Shown: piece by piece, positions 1 through 9,139 of the stretch
Layout of the letters: the number at the start of each line of letters is the position of its first letter
How positions within the stretch are numbered: position 1 is the stretch's first letter
Assembly: GCA_965222935.1 (NCBI GenBank)
Contig: CBDCVA010000002.1
Location: 2,294,001-2,358,000 of the forward strand
DNA: 64,000 bases
Reading direction: 5' to 3'
Source of the DNA: CBDCVA01 sp965222935 [NCBI: Candidatus Latescibacterota bacterium]
GTDB lineage: Bacteria; Latescibacterota; CBDCVA01
Position numbers and translations under genes: made by a program
The notes under the pieces: generated by a model
Databases searched by the model: none
Told to the model about the DNA's origin: nothing
What the model saw: the letters and a program-made list of their open reading frames with translations, nothing else

Positions 1-2
1 TG

Positions 3-662
3 GTCGTCGCGGCGGACCGGCAGTGGGCAACCCCCAAAGAAGTGGAATTCGCCAAATATGCCCACGATGTCGGCGCTGATCTCCTGATGGTCCTGCCCCC
101 GAACTGGGGGGCCTCATGCACGGTGGAGACCTTCGTCGAGCACTATGCCGCCGTCGCCGAACACATCCCCGTGATGCTCGTGACCAACGTTTTCACCCAG
201 AATCACGAACTCGGCCTGCGCACGATCGAGGCTCTGCGCGATCGGGTCGTTGCCATCAAGGATGATGTCTGCGGCCCGTTCGCCAAGAGGATGGCGCTGC
301 TCGTGCACGACCATTGGGCCGTCCTCTCCGGAGGTCTGAAGGAAAACCATCTGGCCCTCTTGCCCTACGGCTGCGATGGGTACATGTCCACCTTCATCGA
401 CTTCAAGCCCGACATCGCTCATGACTACTGGGAGGCGATCGGGGCTCAGGACCTCGACCGTGCCAGGGCGATCATCACGGATTACGAGATGCCTTTGATG
501 GATTTCTTCGGACCGCTGAGAGGGGGGTTCGACGCGGGCGTCCACGGCAGCTTGGAGCTCTTCGGCGTCGCAGGCCGCTGGCGCAGGAAGCCCTATCACT
601 CGCTGACCGATGAGGAGATGGAGCAGTTGAAGGGCTTCTTTCAGTCCAAAGGTCTGCTATAG
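3..662 (+). CDS. DapA-family aldolase/lyase, 5' end missing
   Basis: Partial gene: the reading frame is open from base 3 and stops at TAG 660-662. The residues match the dihydrodipicolinate synthase/N-acetylneuraminate lyase TIM-barrel family: 'GADLLMVLPPNW', 'FVEHYAAVAEHIPV', and 'VVAIKDD', whose lysine (codon 258-260) is at the place of the Schiff-base lysine. The family tyrosine usually found in 'PvxLYNxP' is not visible; the segment reads 'IPVMLVTNVFTQ'. The protein is therefore probably not a true DapA; members near dioxygenases and cupins often act on sugar acids or keto-acids. Cytosolic. The missing N-terminus and the substrate cannot be judged here. It converges with the small RidA-like remnant only 8 bases downstream. 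Confidence 0.85.
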   Translation, partial: VVAADRQWATPKEVEFAKYAHDVGADLLMVLPPNWGASCTVETFVEHYAAVAEHIPVMLVTNVFTQNHELGLRTIEALRDRVVAIKDDVCGPFAKRMALLVHDHWAVLSGGLKENHLALLPYGCDGYMSTFIDFKPDIAHDYWEAIGAQDLDRARAIITDYEMPLMDFFGPLRGGFDAGVHGSLELFGVAGRWRRKPYHSLTDEEMEQLKGFFQSKGLL

Positions 663-670
663 CTGCACCG

Positions 671-799
671 TCAGACGAGCGCGATCACCTCCACCAACCC
701 TTCGGGTCGGATCAGCGCCGCCACCTGAATCGGCGTCGATGCGGGGAACGCCCCGATCGGTTCACCGAGCGCAGGGGGGATATACGCGGTTCTGGGCAT
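671..799 (-). pseudogene. RidA (YjgF/UK114) remnant with internal deletion
   Basis: A 42-codon frame lying 2 bases after the GNAT stop, with a strong ribosome site (AGGAGG, 7-base spacing). Its start 'MPRTAYIPPALGEPIG' resembles the N-terminus of RidA enamine/imine deaminases. Its end 'STPIQVAALIRPEGLVEV' resembles their C-terminus, but the roughly 80 residues between are absent. The catalytic arginine that RidA proteins carry near the C-terminal part is not recognisable. I read it as a RidA gene that lost its middle in frame, or possibly an assembly collapse. It was probably co-transcribed with the upstream acetyltransferase. A genuine 42-residue peptide cannot be excluded. Confidence 0.5.
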
Positions 800-801
800 C
801 G

Positions 802-1386
802 TTACCCCTCCTCGGAGCTTTGCCGGGTGTATCTTTCTCGCGTCAGCACCAGGTCGTAGACCACGTGCGCCTTGCTCCCCGGCGGCTGTTCGATCTCGGC
901 GTCGATCTCGAAGCCGACCCTCTGGAACGCTTTGAGGCTTCTCGGGTTAGTGTCTGATACGTCGCACGCGAAAAGCATATCCGCTCCCTCAGTCTCAAAC
1001 CCGAACGCGGTGAGCATACGGATCACCTCCGTCCCAATCCCACGACCCCAGAACCGCTTTTCGCCAATCGCTATGGGCATTCGCCAGCAGTCTAGCCCCG
1101 GGTGCCTCTCGAGGACCCTTTCGAGGTTCATGCGCTGGAAGCAACACTCCCCGATCGGCTCGCCGTCGTGTTCGATGACGAAGCTGTAGCCCTGCCGGGA
1201 CATGCCGCGGTAGATGGCCTGTACCTCGCTGAGCAAGCGCGAGAGCACGTCATCGCCCTCTGAGTAGTAGAGTACTTCGGGGTCGTTGTTCCACTCCAGC
1301 AGGATGTCCCAATCGGCTTCCGTCATCGGGCGAAGCGTGATCTTCCCTCGGCGCAGCGTGATGTCGTGCCGCTTCAACCTTTCCAT
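802..1386 (-). CDS. GNAT N-acetyltransferase, RimJ/RimL type
   Basis: A 194-residue protein of the length usual for single-domain GNAT enzymes, which move an acetyl group from acetyl-CoA to an amine. The N-terminal strand 'ITLRPMTEADWDILLEWNNDPEV' is typical of the RimJ/RimL branch. The acetyl-CoA pyrophosphate loop is 'RFWGRGIGTE' (residues 111-120), followed by 'NPRSLKAFQRVGFE' (147-160), the usual motif B. The start is ATG 1384-1386 with a G-rich site upstream. It reads away from the gene at 1500, so the 113-base gap should hold two divergent promoters; I could not pick them out. The substrate (ribosomal protein, antibiotic or small amine) cannot be told from sequence. Confidence 0.88.
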   Translation of the reverse strand: MERLKRHDITLRRGKITLRPMTEADWDILLEWNNDPEVLYYSEGDDVLSRLLSEVQAIYRGMSRQGYSFVIEHDGEPIGECCFQRMNLERVLERHPGLDCWRMPIAIGEKRFWGRGIGTEVIRMLTAFGFETEGADMLFACDVSDTNPRSLKAFQRVGFEIDAEIEQPPGSKAHVVYDLVLTRERYTRQSSEEG

Positions 1387-1499
1387 CGAACCCCCGTCTT
1401 ATCCTACCGCTCACATTGCCTGCGGTCTTGCCCTGCGCTTATCTTCCCGCCGATTCCAATCTGAGCGCTTTCCGATTTCTCCGCCACAGGAGCCATCCC

Positions 1500-2687
1500 A
1501 TGAACCACCGCCCCCGCATCGCCGCTATCATCACCATCTACTATCCCAGGAGCCACGCCGACGTCATAGCCACCAAGTTCATGAAAGGCGCTTCCACCGA
1601 TGAGGGCTTCTTCACACCCGATGCCGACCTGGTCTCAATCTACCTCGACCACGTGCTGGAGGACGATATCGGTGTCGGACTCGCCAAGGAACACGGCATC
1701 CCCATCTACCCCAGCATCCGCAGCGCTCTGCGTACGGGCGGCGACGAACTGAGCGTCGACGGCGTGCTCCTGATTGGTGAGCATGGCGACTACCCCTGGG
1801 ACGAGCGCGGGCGCCAGTTGTACCCCAGGCGCCACTTCTTCGAGCAGATCGCTGGCGTTTTCGCCGAGAGCGGTCGCTCCGTGCCGGTGTTCAACGACAA
1901 GCACTTCGCCTACGCTTTCGCGGACGCCCGGTGGATGTGGGACCGCGCCGTGGAGCTGGATATCCCTCTCATGGCCGGTTCCACTCTACCCCTGTGCTGG
2001 CGCAACCCCTGGCTCGAATACGACAAGGAGACGGAGATCGAGGAGGCGCTCTCCATCGGCTACGGCGGAATCGAGGCTTATGGCTACCACGCACTGGAGA
2101 CCTTGCTGGGCATGGTCGAGCGGCGAAGGAGGGGCGAGAGCGGTGTCGCCTCCGTGCAGTGCCTTGAAGGCGAAGACGTGTGGCGCGCCCGCGACAGCGG
2201 CCTGTGGCCAGGCGAGCTGGCCGAGATCGCCTGCACCGCCGTCGAGGACAAGCCCGCGGGCTCGATGGAGGAGCACGTCACCGAGCCGGCCGTCTTCTTG
2301 ATGGAACACACCGACGGTCTGCGGTCCGCCACCCTGCTACTCAATGGCTACGTTCGCGATTTCGCCTATGCCGCACGCGCCGACGGTCGGGTGCAAGGGA
2401 CCGAGTTCTACCTGCAGCGCGGGGGCCCCATCGCCCATTTCAGCTATCTGTGCCGCAACATCCAGAGGTTCTTCCGGACTGGCGAGGCCCCGTACCCACC
2501 CGAACGCACCCTTCTTGCCACCGGCATCATCGACGCGGTCATGATCTCACGTTGCGAGGGCCACCGGGTCGTGGAAACGCCCTACCTGGACATCGCCTAC
2601 CAGTCCTACGACGAGATGCCCTTCCGTCCCACGGGACCGCGTCCGAGTGGCGCCACCATCGATCCACAGGCGCCCGACGTCGTCTGA
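1500..2687 (+). CDS. Conserved protein of unknown function, Gfo/Idh-like layout
   Basis: A 395-residue protein. I start it at ATG 1500, which has AGGAG at 1488-1492, rather than at the earlier in-frame start 1416 that lacks such a site. No enzyme family is certain. The first third ('IAAIITIYYPRSHAD', 'IPIYPSIRSALRTGGDEL', 'DGVLLIGEHGDYP') looks like an alpha/beta nucleotide-binding-like unit. The middle part ('SVPVFNDKHFAYAF', 'PLMAGSTLPLCWRNP') and the C-terminal part, which speaks of strands, recall Gfo/Idh/MocA oxidoreductases without a clean GxGxxG. Similar proteins occur in planctomycete-like genomes as hypothetical proteins (from memory). No signal peptide. It converges with the dioxygenase gene ending at 2713. 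Confidence 0.7.
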   Translation: MNHRPRIAAIITIYYPRSHADVIATKFMKGASTDEGFFTPDADLVSIYLDHVLEDDIGVGLAKEHGIPIYPSIRSALRTGGDELSVDGVLLIGEHGDYPWDERGRQLYPRRHFFEQIAGVFAESGRSVPVFNDKHFAYAFADARWMWDRAVELDIPLMAGSTLPLCWRNPWLEYDKETEIEEALSIGYGGIEAYGYHALETLLGMVERRRRGESGVASVQCLEGEDVWRARDSGLWPGELAEIACTAVEDKPAGSMEEHVTEPAVFLMEHTDGLRSATLLLNGYVRDFAYAARADGRVQGTEFYLQRGGPIAHFSYLCRNIQRFFRTGEAPYPPERTLLATGIIDAVMISRCEGHRVVETPYLDIAYQSYDEMPFRPTGPRPSGATIDPQAPDVV

Positions 2688-2712
2688 GGCGTGCGGGCCG
2701 TTCGGGGTTCGA

Positions 2713-3459
2713 TCACTGCCCCCTCACGATGTGCCGGTCTTTGTAGATGCCTCGCGGAAAACGCTCCAGCTTCAGGTCGCCGGGGATGTAATGCCAGGCC
2801 GTGCTATAGCGCGAGCGCTCGCTGTGATTCGGCGAGGCGCCATGCAGCAGATTCGCGGAGAACAGGACGATGGTCCCGCCGGGGCAGACGACGTCGATCG
2901 CGCGTGATTCATCGACATCCGCCCAGTCACCGTGCGCGTACGTGCCGACTCCGTGTTCATGTCGTGCGAACTGACCAGTGCGGTGACTCTCCGGTATGAG
3001 GCGCAGGCAGCCGTTGCCGGCGTCGCTATCCTCTAGATAGATCCCGCAACTCACGATCCTGTCCGAGTTCGTGCCGAAGTAATGGTTATCCTGATGCCAA
3101 CCGGTGGACGTGCCCCCGCGCGGGAGCATCGGGAAGAACTTGGTCCCGAACACGTCGATGTTTTGGCCGACGAGCGCTTCCACCCGATTCAGGATCGCCG
3201 GTTCCCGGGCCAACTCCAGTACCCGCGGTTCCTCCACGCAGACCCCCTGGACCTTGAACAGACGCCCGGGGATCGGCCGCTCCCCCTCATCTGGCTGCAA
3301 GTGAAAGCCGCCTTCCTGCTCGGTGAGCGATCTGGCGCGCTCGACCAGCTCGTCACCGGTCGCCTTGTAGCGAGCCAGTTTCTGGCCCCGTATCAGCGCG
3401 GGGAAAAGCAGGTAGCCGTCTTCGCGATACCGCTCGAGCTCTTCCGCGCTCAGCGACAT
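2713..3459 (-). CDS. Phytanoyl-CoA dioxygenase (PhyH) family oxygenase
   Basis: A 248-residue non-heme Fe(II)/2-oxoglutarate-dependent oxygenase. The start is ATG 3457-3459, with AGGAGG upstream and 10 bases after the bicupin stop. An in-frame extension to 3561 exists but would overlap that gene. The facial triad is visible: H122 and D124 in 'GWHQDNHYFG', and H206 in 'LLHGASPNHS'. R217 in 'SRYSTAWHY' is the likely 2-oxoglutarate anchor. The N-terminus 'YREDGYLLFPALI' is the standard PhyH entry motif. Members of this family in similar genomes hydroxylate small organic or amino-acid-like molecules. The neighbouring cupins suggest one small-molecule pathway, but the substrate is unknown. Cytosolic. 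Confidence 0.9.
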   Translation of the reverse strand: MSLSAEELERYREDGYLLFPALIRGQKLARYKATGDELVERARSLTEQEGGFHLQPDEGERPIPGRLFKVQGVCVEEPRVLELAREPAILNRVEALVGQNIDVFGTKFFPMLPRGGTSTGWHQDNHYFGTNSDRIVSCGIYLEDSDAGNGCLRLIPESHRTGQFARHEHGVGTYAHGDWADVDESRAIDVVCPGGTIVLFSANLLHGASPNHSERSRYSTAWHYIPGDLKLERFPRGIYKDRHIVRGQ

Positions 3460-3469
3460 GGGGTCCTCC

Positions 3470-4345
3470 TCAGCGCTGCGAGAGGTCGTCGTCCAGGTCG
3501 GTCGAGTCGCTACGGCTCCTCTCCAGGCAGACCGCAGAAACCAGGATCTCCAGTGGCTCATCGGTCGGGTTGTAGAGCCCGTGCGAGCCGCCCAACCGGT
3601 TCAGGATGGTATCCCCGGTGACGACCTCCTCGGTCTCCTCATCGACGGTCATCCGCCCCGCGCCGTCCAGAATGATGTAGCACTCCTCAATCGTGTCGTG
3701 GCGGTGGTAGCCGACGGAGCAATCGGGCGGGATGACGGCGTGGTAGAAGAAGCGCCACGTGGTCTTGAAGTCTTTTTGCGACCAGAGGCGTCGGACCAGA
3801 ATCTCCCCCTTGCCTCCGTGAGACGGCTCGCCGTAAGGCGAGAGCAGCTCGCGGTCCAGCCGCTGGAAGGGGATGGGATCGGGCGGCCCCACCGACGCCT
3901 TCACTAGGTCGTCGTCCAACGATTCGCTCGCAGGCGTCGCGCCCGGACCCCGTACCGCCAGGACCATGAACTCCACCGGCCGGTCCGAAGGATTGTACAT
4001 GCCGTGGCTCTCGCCCAGCAGACAGGGGAACGCCGCGCCGCCCGTGAACTCGGCCGTGTGGCCGTTGTGGGTCAGGCGCGCCGCGCCCTCCAGCACGACG
4101 TATATCTCCTCGGAGGCGTAGTGCGCGTGGTGGCCGATGGAACAGCCCGGCGGGATGACGCCCCGGTGGATGAACTGCCAGTCGGTCTCGAAGGCGTTTG
4201 CCCGCTCCGGTGGCGCGACCGCGCCCAGCTCGGTCGCGCGGCCTCCGTACGGACCCCACAGCGCCGCATAGCGGATCGTCCCCGCGCCGCCGTTGGAATG
4301 GATCGACGGGTGATACTCGCTCGGGTCGGTGTGGGCAATGCGCAT
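3470..4345 (-). CDS. Bicupin protein
   Basis: A 291-residue protein with two cupin barrels. The first holds 'GHHAHYASEEIYVVL' and 'GESHGMYNPSD'. The second holds 'GYHRHDTIEECYIIL' and 'GGSHGLYNPTD'. These give the histidine/glutamate metal ligands of both cupin motifs in each half, so both halves may bind metal. The two halves clearly arose by duplication. The start is ATG 4343-4345 with AAAGGA upstream; the longer reading from 4384 lacks a better site. Cupins act as isomerases, epimerases, dioxygenases or sugar binders, so the reaction is open. It is directly upstream of the PhyH gene (10 bases), which implies one transcript. Cytosolic. Confidence 0.85.
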   Translation of the reverse strand: MRIAHTDPSEYHPSIHSNGGAGTIRYAALWGPYGGRATELGAVAPPERANAFETDWQFIHRGVIPPGCSIGHHAHYASEEIYVVLEGAARLTHNGHTAEFTGGAAFPCLLGESHGMYNPSDRPVEFMVLAVRGPGATPASESLDDDLVKASVGPPDPIPFQRLDRELLSPYGEPSHGGKGEILVRRLWSQKDFKTTWRFFYHAVIPPDCSVGYHRHDTIEECYIILDGAGRMTVDEETEEVVTGDTILNRLGGSHGLYNPTDEPLEILVSAVCLERSRSDSTDLDDDLSQR

Positions 4346-4559
4346 CTTCGGTCCTTTCGCTCGGCGTATGTTACTCCTTTTCACCCCTCCAACTGTGCCC
4401 CGGCGAGGTGCGCCTGCCGTAGGTCCGCACCGGAGAGGTTCACACGTTCACGCTCTCTCCACTGTCTCCGTTCTATGACACCGCCAGCTTGCCATCCCCG
4501 AGCGCTCGGTCGCCCGCGTGAGGCGCTCGGGGATGTGTGTGGCGTTCATCCGCTGCTCT

Positions 4560-4934
4560 CTATGCCTCCACCCACGGATCCGGAATGGTCACGACGTACT
4601 GGACCCACGGCTCTTCGGACGTTCGCACCCAGTCGCAGATGGTGCCCTTGGAGATGAAGGCGCTGTCCCCCGGCCCCAACTCGAGGGTCTCTTTCGGCCC
4701 GAAGCCGGGCTTCTCGTGCCAGCTCAGAGTCCCTCGGCCCGAGACGACGTGGACGCCCTCGTCGAACCAGTAAGGCCACTCGCGCTGTTCCCAGTTGTCC
4801 CCCGCGAGCCGGAAGAAGACCAGCGTGTAGCTGTGCTGGGGCCCGACCACAATCCTGCACCGCTCGAAGGTGCCCTTCGTGGAGGTGACCGTCTCCCACA
4901 CGAGGTCGTCTAGCGCCCACCTCTTCACGGGCAT
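4560..4934 (-). CDS. Small single-domain cupin protein
   Basis: A 124-residue protein with a cupin-like pattern: 'FDEGVHVVSGRGTLSW' followed by 'LELGPGDSAFISKGTICDW'. The usual HxH of motif 1 is not clear ('YWFDEGVHVV'), so metal binding is doubtful. The start ATG 4932-4934 has AAGGAG eight bases upstream. It lies between the membrane-protein block (start 5051) and the bicupin (215 bases downstream). It may be a ligand-binding or isomerase-like partner for the same pathway. The 214 bases between its stop and the bicupin start show no gene. Confidence 0.72.
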   Translation of the reverse strand: MPVKRWALDDLVWETVTSTKGTFERCRIVVGPQHSYTLVFFRLAGDNWEQREWPYWFDEGVHVVSGRGTLSWHEKPGFGPKETLELGPGDSAFISKGTICDWVRTSEEPWVQYVVTIPDPWVEA

Positions 4935-5050
4935 CGGGATGCTCCTTGGCTCGGGGTTGGCTCACGCGGATGCTTCGCATACGCTGCGGTAATGAAAGGC
5001 GCGTCGCGCGGACCCCGCAAGCCGCGTCGAGTTGCCCGATGGCGTCGTCT

Positions 5051-7048
5051 TCAGTAGTAGCGGGGCGGCGCGATGTACCCCTCACCCGGGAACAGCGCGA
5101 TGCTCGCGATGATGTAGAGCACGGCGCCCGAGAGATGGCCGACCACAAGGCCGATGAAGAAGGGCTTGCCGCGCTCGTAGAGCGACTGTCCGCCGATCTT
5201 GATGAGGATCACCTTCACGAGCCAGGTGAGAAAGAACGCGCCGAAATGGCCCACCGTCCCCGGGACGAGCGGGCACGTCAGGCCGATGGGATGAAGCGGC
5301 CACCAGGGGAAGCGGTAGCGCGCGAAGATCAAGAGGCTCGTCATGGCAGCCCCCAACCCCATGAAGCCGAGCCTTTGAGGGTCAGCACCTCGCGGGTCGT
5401 TCATCTTCTTGGTGACGTAATCGTAGGCGAAGCCGCCTTGGTACACCCACGTCGTGAAGTTATGCGCCCCCGTGCGATAGGCCGAATCGATGTAGTACCA
5501 CAGTGTCACCGGAAGGGCAACGGCGATGCCGATGATCGAGGCGATGACGATGACCCGACCGTTCATCCTCAGCCAGTCTGCGAGCTTGGCGCCGTGGGCC
5601 GTGCCGGGCATGAAGATGGACCACATGTCCACCATCCAGCCGAAAGAGAACGCGATACCTACCATCGTGGGCGTCGACATGCTGACTGATCCCAGCGTAT
5701 GCATCGTGAAGGGTTGTGGCATCACGGGTGAGCGGACGTAAGGCAGGCCGCCCTCAATGACGAGCCGCGTGGTCCCGAAATAGGCCAGAATCGCGGCGAC
5801 CAGAAAGAGCGCGATCACGAGGGCCGACATGCCGGTGCGAGCCATGAAAGCCGCCATGTACACGAGTCCCGCTGCAAGACACAGCACGGCAATGCGCGGC
5901 GACATCAACTCCCGCTCGGAGCTCTCCATTTCAATGCCGCGCCACGTCCGCCGGAGCATCTCGGCCAGGTGATGTCGTGCGGCCCAGACCCCGTACAGCA
6001 CGAACACGCAGAAAGCGCCCCACGATTGCCAGGCCAAGGAAGCGTGCGCCTGGCCGTACTCGCCGACCTCGCTGGCGCCGGCGGTGTAGCCGATGCGACT
6101 GAAGAGGGCTTGCTGTGAACGAACCAAAAGCTGGAAGAACCAGAAACTGAACAGGACTTCGGGGTTCACGAAGTAGCACAACCCGATGACCCACGGCGTG
6201 GCAGCAACGACGATGGAGGGGAAGTGTTCGCCGACGTTGACCGGCCCGCCGAACTCGATGATCGGCAGCCCCGGCTTGAGAAACGTTGCTGCGTTCCACG
6301 CCAGCATGCCGAAGATCAAAAGGAAACCGGCAAGGAAGGCCGGCTTTCGTGTGACGGCGGGCAGAAGCCTCGGCGATGTGCTGTCCTCCATCAGCACCAT
6401 GGGCGTGCTCATCAGCGGGAACAGCAGCCGCTCGTTCTCCACCCACTGTTTGCGGAAAAGCGCCACGAGTGCGATGCACACCAGGAAAAACGCCGTCAGG
6501 AAGCTCAGCCACCAGAGGAGTGGCGGAATCCAGGCCATCCATGGCACGCTCTCGCCCACGGGTAAGCCGTTGAAGAACCACGTGATGGCATGACCGACGT
6601 CGCCGGGCGCCATCCAGTCCGGAATGTAGGGCAAGATGCGTTCGGCCCACTCGTTCTCCGGCGAGGCGTAGTAGCGCGGCGCCGCCAGCGTGGCGACCAG
6701 ATACAGCGCCAGGCTCACGTCCGCGACCACTGCGACCAGCGCCATGACGAAGATGACGGCGATTTCCTGGGGTCGGAGCGCCCAGGCAGGGTTGGCAAGC
6801 TTGAGGGCTACGTTGAGGACGAAGACGAGGGTAAAGAGTAGGATGACCGTGAGCCACGGGAAGTAGCCGAACCCCATCCCCGCTATGTTGTGCCCCTGGA
6901 TGAGGAACGGGTAGAGGATGGCGCTGGCGGCTGCGGCCAGGACGCCCAGAGCCACCGCGCGCACCGTGAGACCGGAGGCGCGTAGTGGTGCTGAACGGGC
7001 TATGTGGAGGGCCTCCTCAGTGGGCGGGGCTAGGCGCTCTGTGGCCAC
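5051..7048 (-). CDS. DUF6785/OPT-like polytopic membrane protein, copy 1
   Basis: A 665-residue inner-membrane protein with more than ten hydrophobic segments spread along its length, for example 'GVLAAAASAILYPFLI', 'PWLTVILLFTLVFVLNVAL' and 'CIALVALFRKQWVENERLLFP'. It belongs to the uncharacterised DUF6784/DUF6785 group, whose fold resembles oligopeptide transporters (from memory). Conserved spots shared by all three copies are 'RLVIEGGLPYVRSP', 'GIAFSFGWMVDMW', 'AHGAKLADWL' and 'YERGKPFFIGLVVGH'. GTG start at 7046-7048; all three copies begin with the same VA(T/S)ER, which supports it. It lies 25 bases downstream of copy 2. A role in substrate import is inferred; the substrate is unknown. 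Confidence 0.85.
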   Translation of the reverse strand: MATERLAPPTEEALHIARSAPLRASGLTVRAVALGVLAAAASAILYPFLIQGHNIAGMGFGYFPWLTVILLFTLVFVLNVALKLANPAWALRPQEIAVIFVMALVAVVADVSLALYLVATLAAPRYYASPENEWAERILPYIPDWMAPGDVGHAITWFFNGLPVGESVPWMAWIPPLLWWLSFLTAFFLVCIALVALFRKQWVENERLLFPLMSTPMVLMEDSTSPRLLPAVTRKPAFLAGFLLIFGMLAWNAATFLKPGLPIIEFGGPVNVGEHFPSIVVAATPWVIGLCYFVNPEVLFSFWFFQLLVRSQQALFSRIGYTAGASEVGEYGQAHASLAWQSWGAFCVFVLYGVWAARHHLAEMLRRTWRGIEMESSERELMSPRIAVLCLAAGLVYMAAFMARTGMSALVIALFLVAAILAYFGTTRLVIEGGLPYVRSPVMPQPFTMHTLGSVSMSTPTMVGIAFSFGWMVDMWSIFMPGTAHGAKLADWLRMNGRVIVIASIIGIAVALPVTLWYYIDSAYRTGAHNFTTWVYQGGFAYDYVTKKMNDPRGADPQRLGFMGLGAAMTSLLIFARYRFPWWPLHPIGLTCPLVPGTVGHFGAFFLTWLVKVILIKIGGQSLYERGKPFFIGLVVGHLSGAVLYIIASIALFPGEGYIAPPRYY

Positions 7049-7073
7049 GGGAGGCTCTCGACGCGGAGATCGC

Positions 7074-9068
7074 TCAGAGGTACCGGACGAGCGCGTGCCC
7101 TTCGCCGTAGAAGAAGATAAAGTCGGTCAGCACGTAGAGCGCGCTCCCCGCCATGTGCCCGACCACAAGGCCGATGAAGAAGGGCTTGCCGCGCTCGTAG
7201 AGCGAATGCCCCCCGATCTTGAGGAGGATCACCTTGATCAGCCAGGTGAAAAAGAAAGCGCCGAAATGCCCCACCGTCCCCATGACGACCGGGCAGGTGA
7301 GGCCGATGGGGTGAAGCGGCCACCAGGCGAAGCGGTGGCGTATGAAGATCAGAAGGCCCGTCATTCCCATACCCAGGCCCATGAATCCCAGCCTTTGCGC
7401 GTCGGGACCATGTGGGTTGCGCATCTTCGAGGTCACGTAGTCGAAAGCGATGCCCTGTTCGCCCTGATAGACCCAGCTCGTGAAGTTGTGTGCACCGGTG
7501 CGGTACGCTAGGTCAATGTGATACCACAGGGTCAAGGGAAGCGTGACGACGAGGCTGAGGATCGCGGCGATCACGATGACGCGGCCGTTCATCCCCAGCC
7601 AGTCCGCGAGCTTGGCGCCGTGAGCAGCACCGGGCATGAAGATGCACCACATGTCCACAATCCAGCCGTAACTGAAGGCAATGCCCACCATCGTGGGCGC
7701 TGGCATGCCTGCCGAACCCAACGTGTACATCGAGAACGTCTGGGGTGTGATGGGCGCCTTGACGTAGGGCAGGCCGCCCTCGATGACCAGCCGCGTGATG
7801 CCGAAATACGCGATGATGGCAGCCGGCAGGATCAGGACGATCACCGGGATGGACATGCCGGTCTGTGCCATGAACGTGGCCATGTAGGCCAGCCCCGCCA
7901 CGAGACACCCCAGCGCAAGCCGCGGCGACATGAGCTCGCGTTCGTCATGCTCCATCCTCAGCCCTCGCCAGGCGCGGCGGAAGACGTCGGCCAGGTGATG
8001 CCGTGCGGACCACATCCCGTAGATCACGAAGACGCTGAACGCGCCCCACGTCTGCCAGCCCATCGAAGCATTGCGGGATTCGAACGGGTCCGGCGAGCCT
8101 GCGGCATAGCCAATCCGGCTGAAGAAAGCGTCCTGGAATCGGATCAGGAGCTGGAAGAACCAGAAACTGAACAGGATTTCGGGATTCACGAAATAGCACA
8201 GCCCGATGACCCACGGCGTGGCCGCGACGAGTAACCCTCGGAAGTGTCGCCCCAGATTGATCGTCGTGCCGAACTGGATCACGGGGAGCGCAGGGTTGAA
8301 GTGCGTCGCGACGTTCCACGCTAAGAGGCTGAAGATGAGCAGGAAACCCATGATGAAGCTTTTCTTTCGGGTGACCGCAGGCAAGAGCCTCCGCGACGTG
8401 CTGTCCTCCATCAGCGCCATGGGCGCATTCATCAGCGGGAAGAGCAGCCGCTCGTGCTCCACCCATTGCTTGCGGAAGAGAGCGACGAGCGCGATGCACA
8501 CCAGGAAGAACGCCGCCAGGAAGCTGCCCCACCACAAGAGCGGCACGATCCAGGCGGACCACGGGATGCTTTGCCCCGCGGGCAGGCCGTCGAAGAACCA
8601 GGTGATGGCGTTGCCGGCGTCCTCGGGTGCGATCCAGTCCGGGACGTAGTCGAACAGAAGCTCGATCCATTCGTTCTCCGGCGTGGCGTAGTAGCGCGGC
8701 GTCGCCAGGGTGGCGATGAAGTAGCTGGAGAGGCTCACGTCCGCCACGATGGCCACCAGCGCCATGACGAACACGACGGCTATCTCCTGATGTCGGAGTG
8801 CCCAGGCCGGGTTCATCAGCTTGAAGGCTACGTTGATGACGAAGACCGTGATGAACAGCAGGAGGACCGCAAACCACGGGAAATAGCCGAAGCCCATTCC
8901 GTGGATCTCATGCACGTTGATGGCGTACGGGTAGAAGAAGGCGCTGGCCGCCGCTGCCAGGACGCCCAGGACCACCGCACGTGGCGTCAGGCCGGAGGCG
9001 CGCAGTGATGTCGAACGGGCTGTCCTGGCCGCTTCTTCAGAGGCTGTCGCTGCGCGCTCGGAGGCCAC
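7074..9068 (-). CDS. DUF6785/OPT-like polytopic membrane protein, copy 2
   Basis: A 664-residue paralogue of the proteins at 5051 and 9246, colinear from end to end. It has the same N-terminal soluble tail with a VASER start (GTG 9066-9068), and the same central and C-terminal motifs: 'RLVIEGGLPYVKAP', 'GIAFSYGWIVDMW', 'AHGAKLADWLGMNG' and 'YERGKPFFIGLVVGH'. It differs mainly in the loops, for example 'GYAAGSPDPFESRNASM', which suggests that copies changed specificity while the core stayed fixed. It is preceded by 177 non-coding bases with a promoter-like pair at 9140-9168 and followed closely by copy 1. Inner membrane. Transport is inferred only. Confidence 0.85.
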   Translation of the reverse strand: MASERAATASEEAARTARSTSLRASGLTPRAVVLGVLAAAASAFFYPYAINVHEIHGMGFGYFPWFAVLLLFITVFVINVAFKLMNPAWALRHQEIAVVFVMALVAIVADVSLSSYFIATLATPRYYATPENEWIELLFDYVPDWIAPEDAGNAITWFFDGLPAGQSIPWSAWIVPLLWWGSFLAAFFLVCIALVALFRKQWVEHERLLFPLMNAPMALMEDSTSRRLLPAVTRKKSFIMGFLLIFSLLAWNVATHFNPALPVIQFGTTINLGRHFRGLLVAATPWVIGLCYFVNPEILFSFWFFQLLIRFQDAFFSRIGYAAGSPDPFESRNASMGWQTWGAFSVFVIYGMWSARHHLADVFRRAWRGLRMEHDERELMSPRLALGCLVAGLAYMATFMAQTGMSIPVIVLILPAAIIAYFGITRLVIEGGLPYVKAPITPQTFSMYTLGSAGMPAPTMVGIAFSYGWIVDMWCIFMPGAAHGAKLADWLGMNGRVIVIAAILSLVVTLPLTLWYHIDLAYRTGAHNFTSWVYQGEQGIAFDYVTSKMRNPHGPDAQRLGFMGLGMGMTGLLIFIRHRFAWWPLHPIGLTCPVVMGTVGHFGAFFFTWLIKVILLKIGGHSLYERGKPFFIGLVVGHMAGSALYVLTDFIFFYGEGHALVRYL

Positions 9069-9139
9069 GGGCCACTCCGCTCTATCTTGACGGTGCTACC
9101 TGGGCGGCGTTAAGAAAAATGTGGACGACGATCGAAAGG

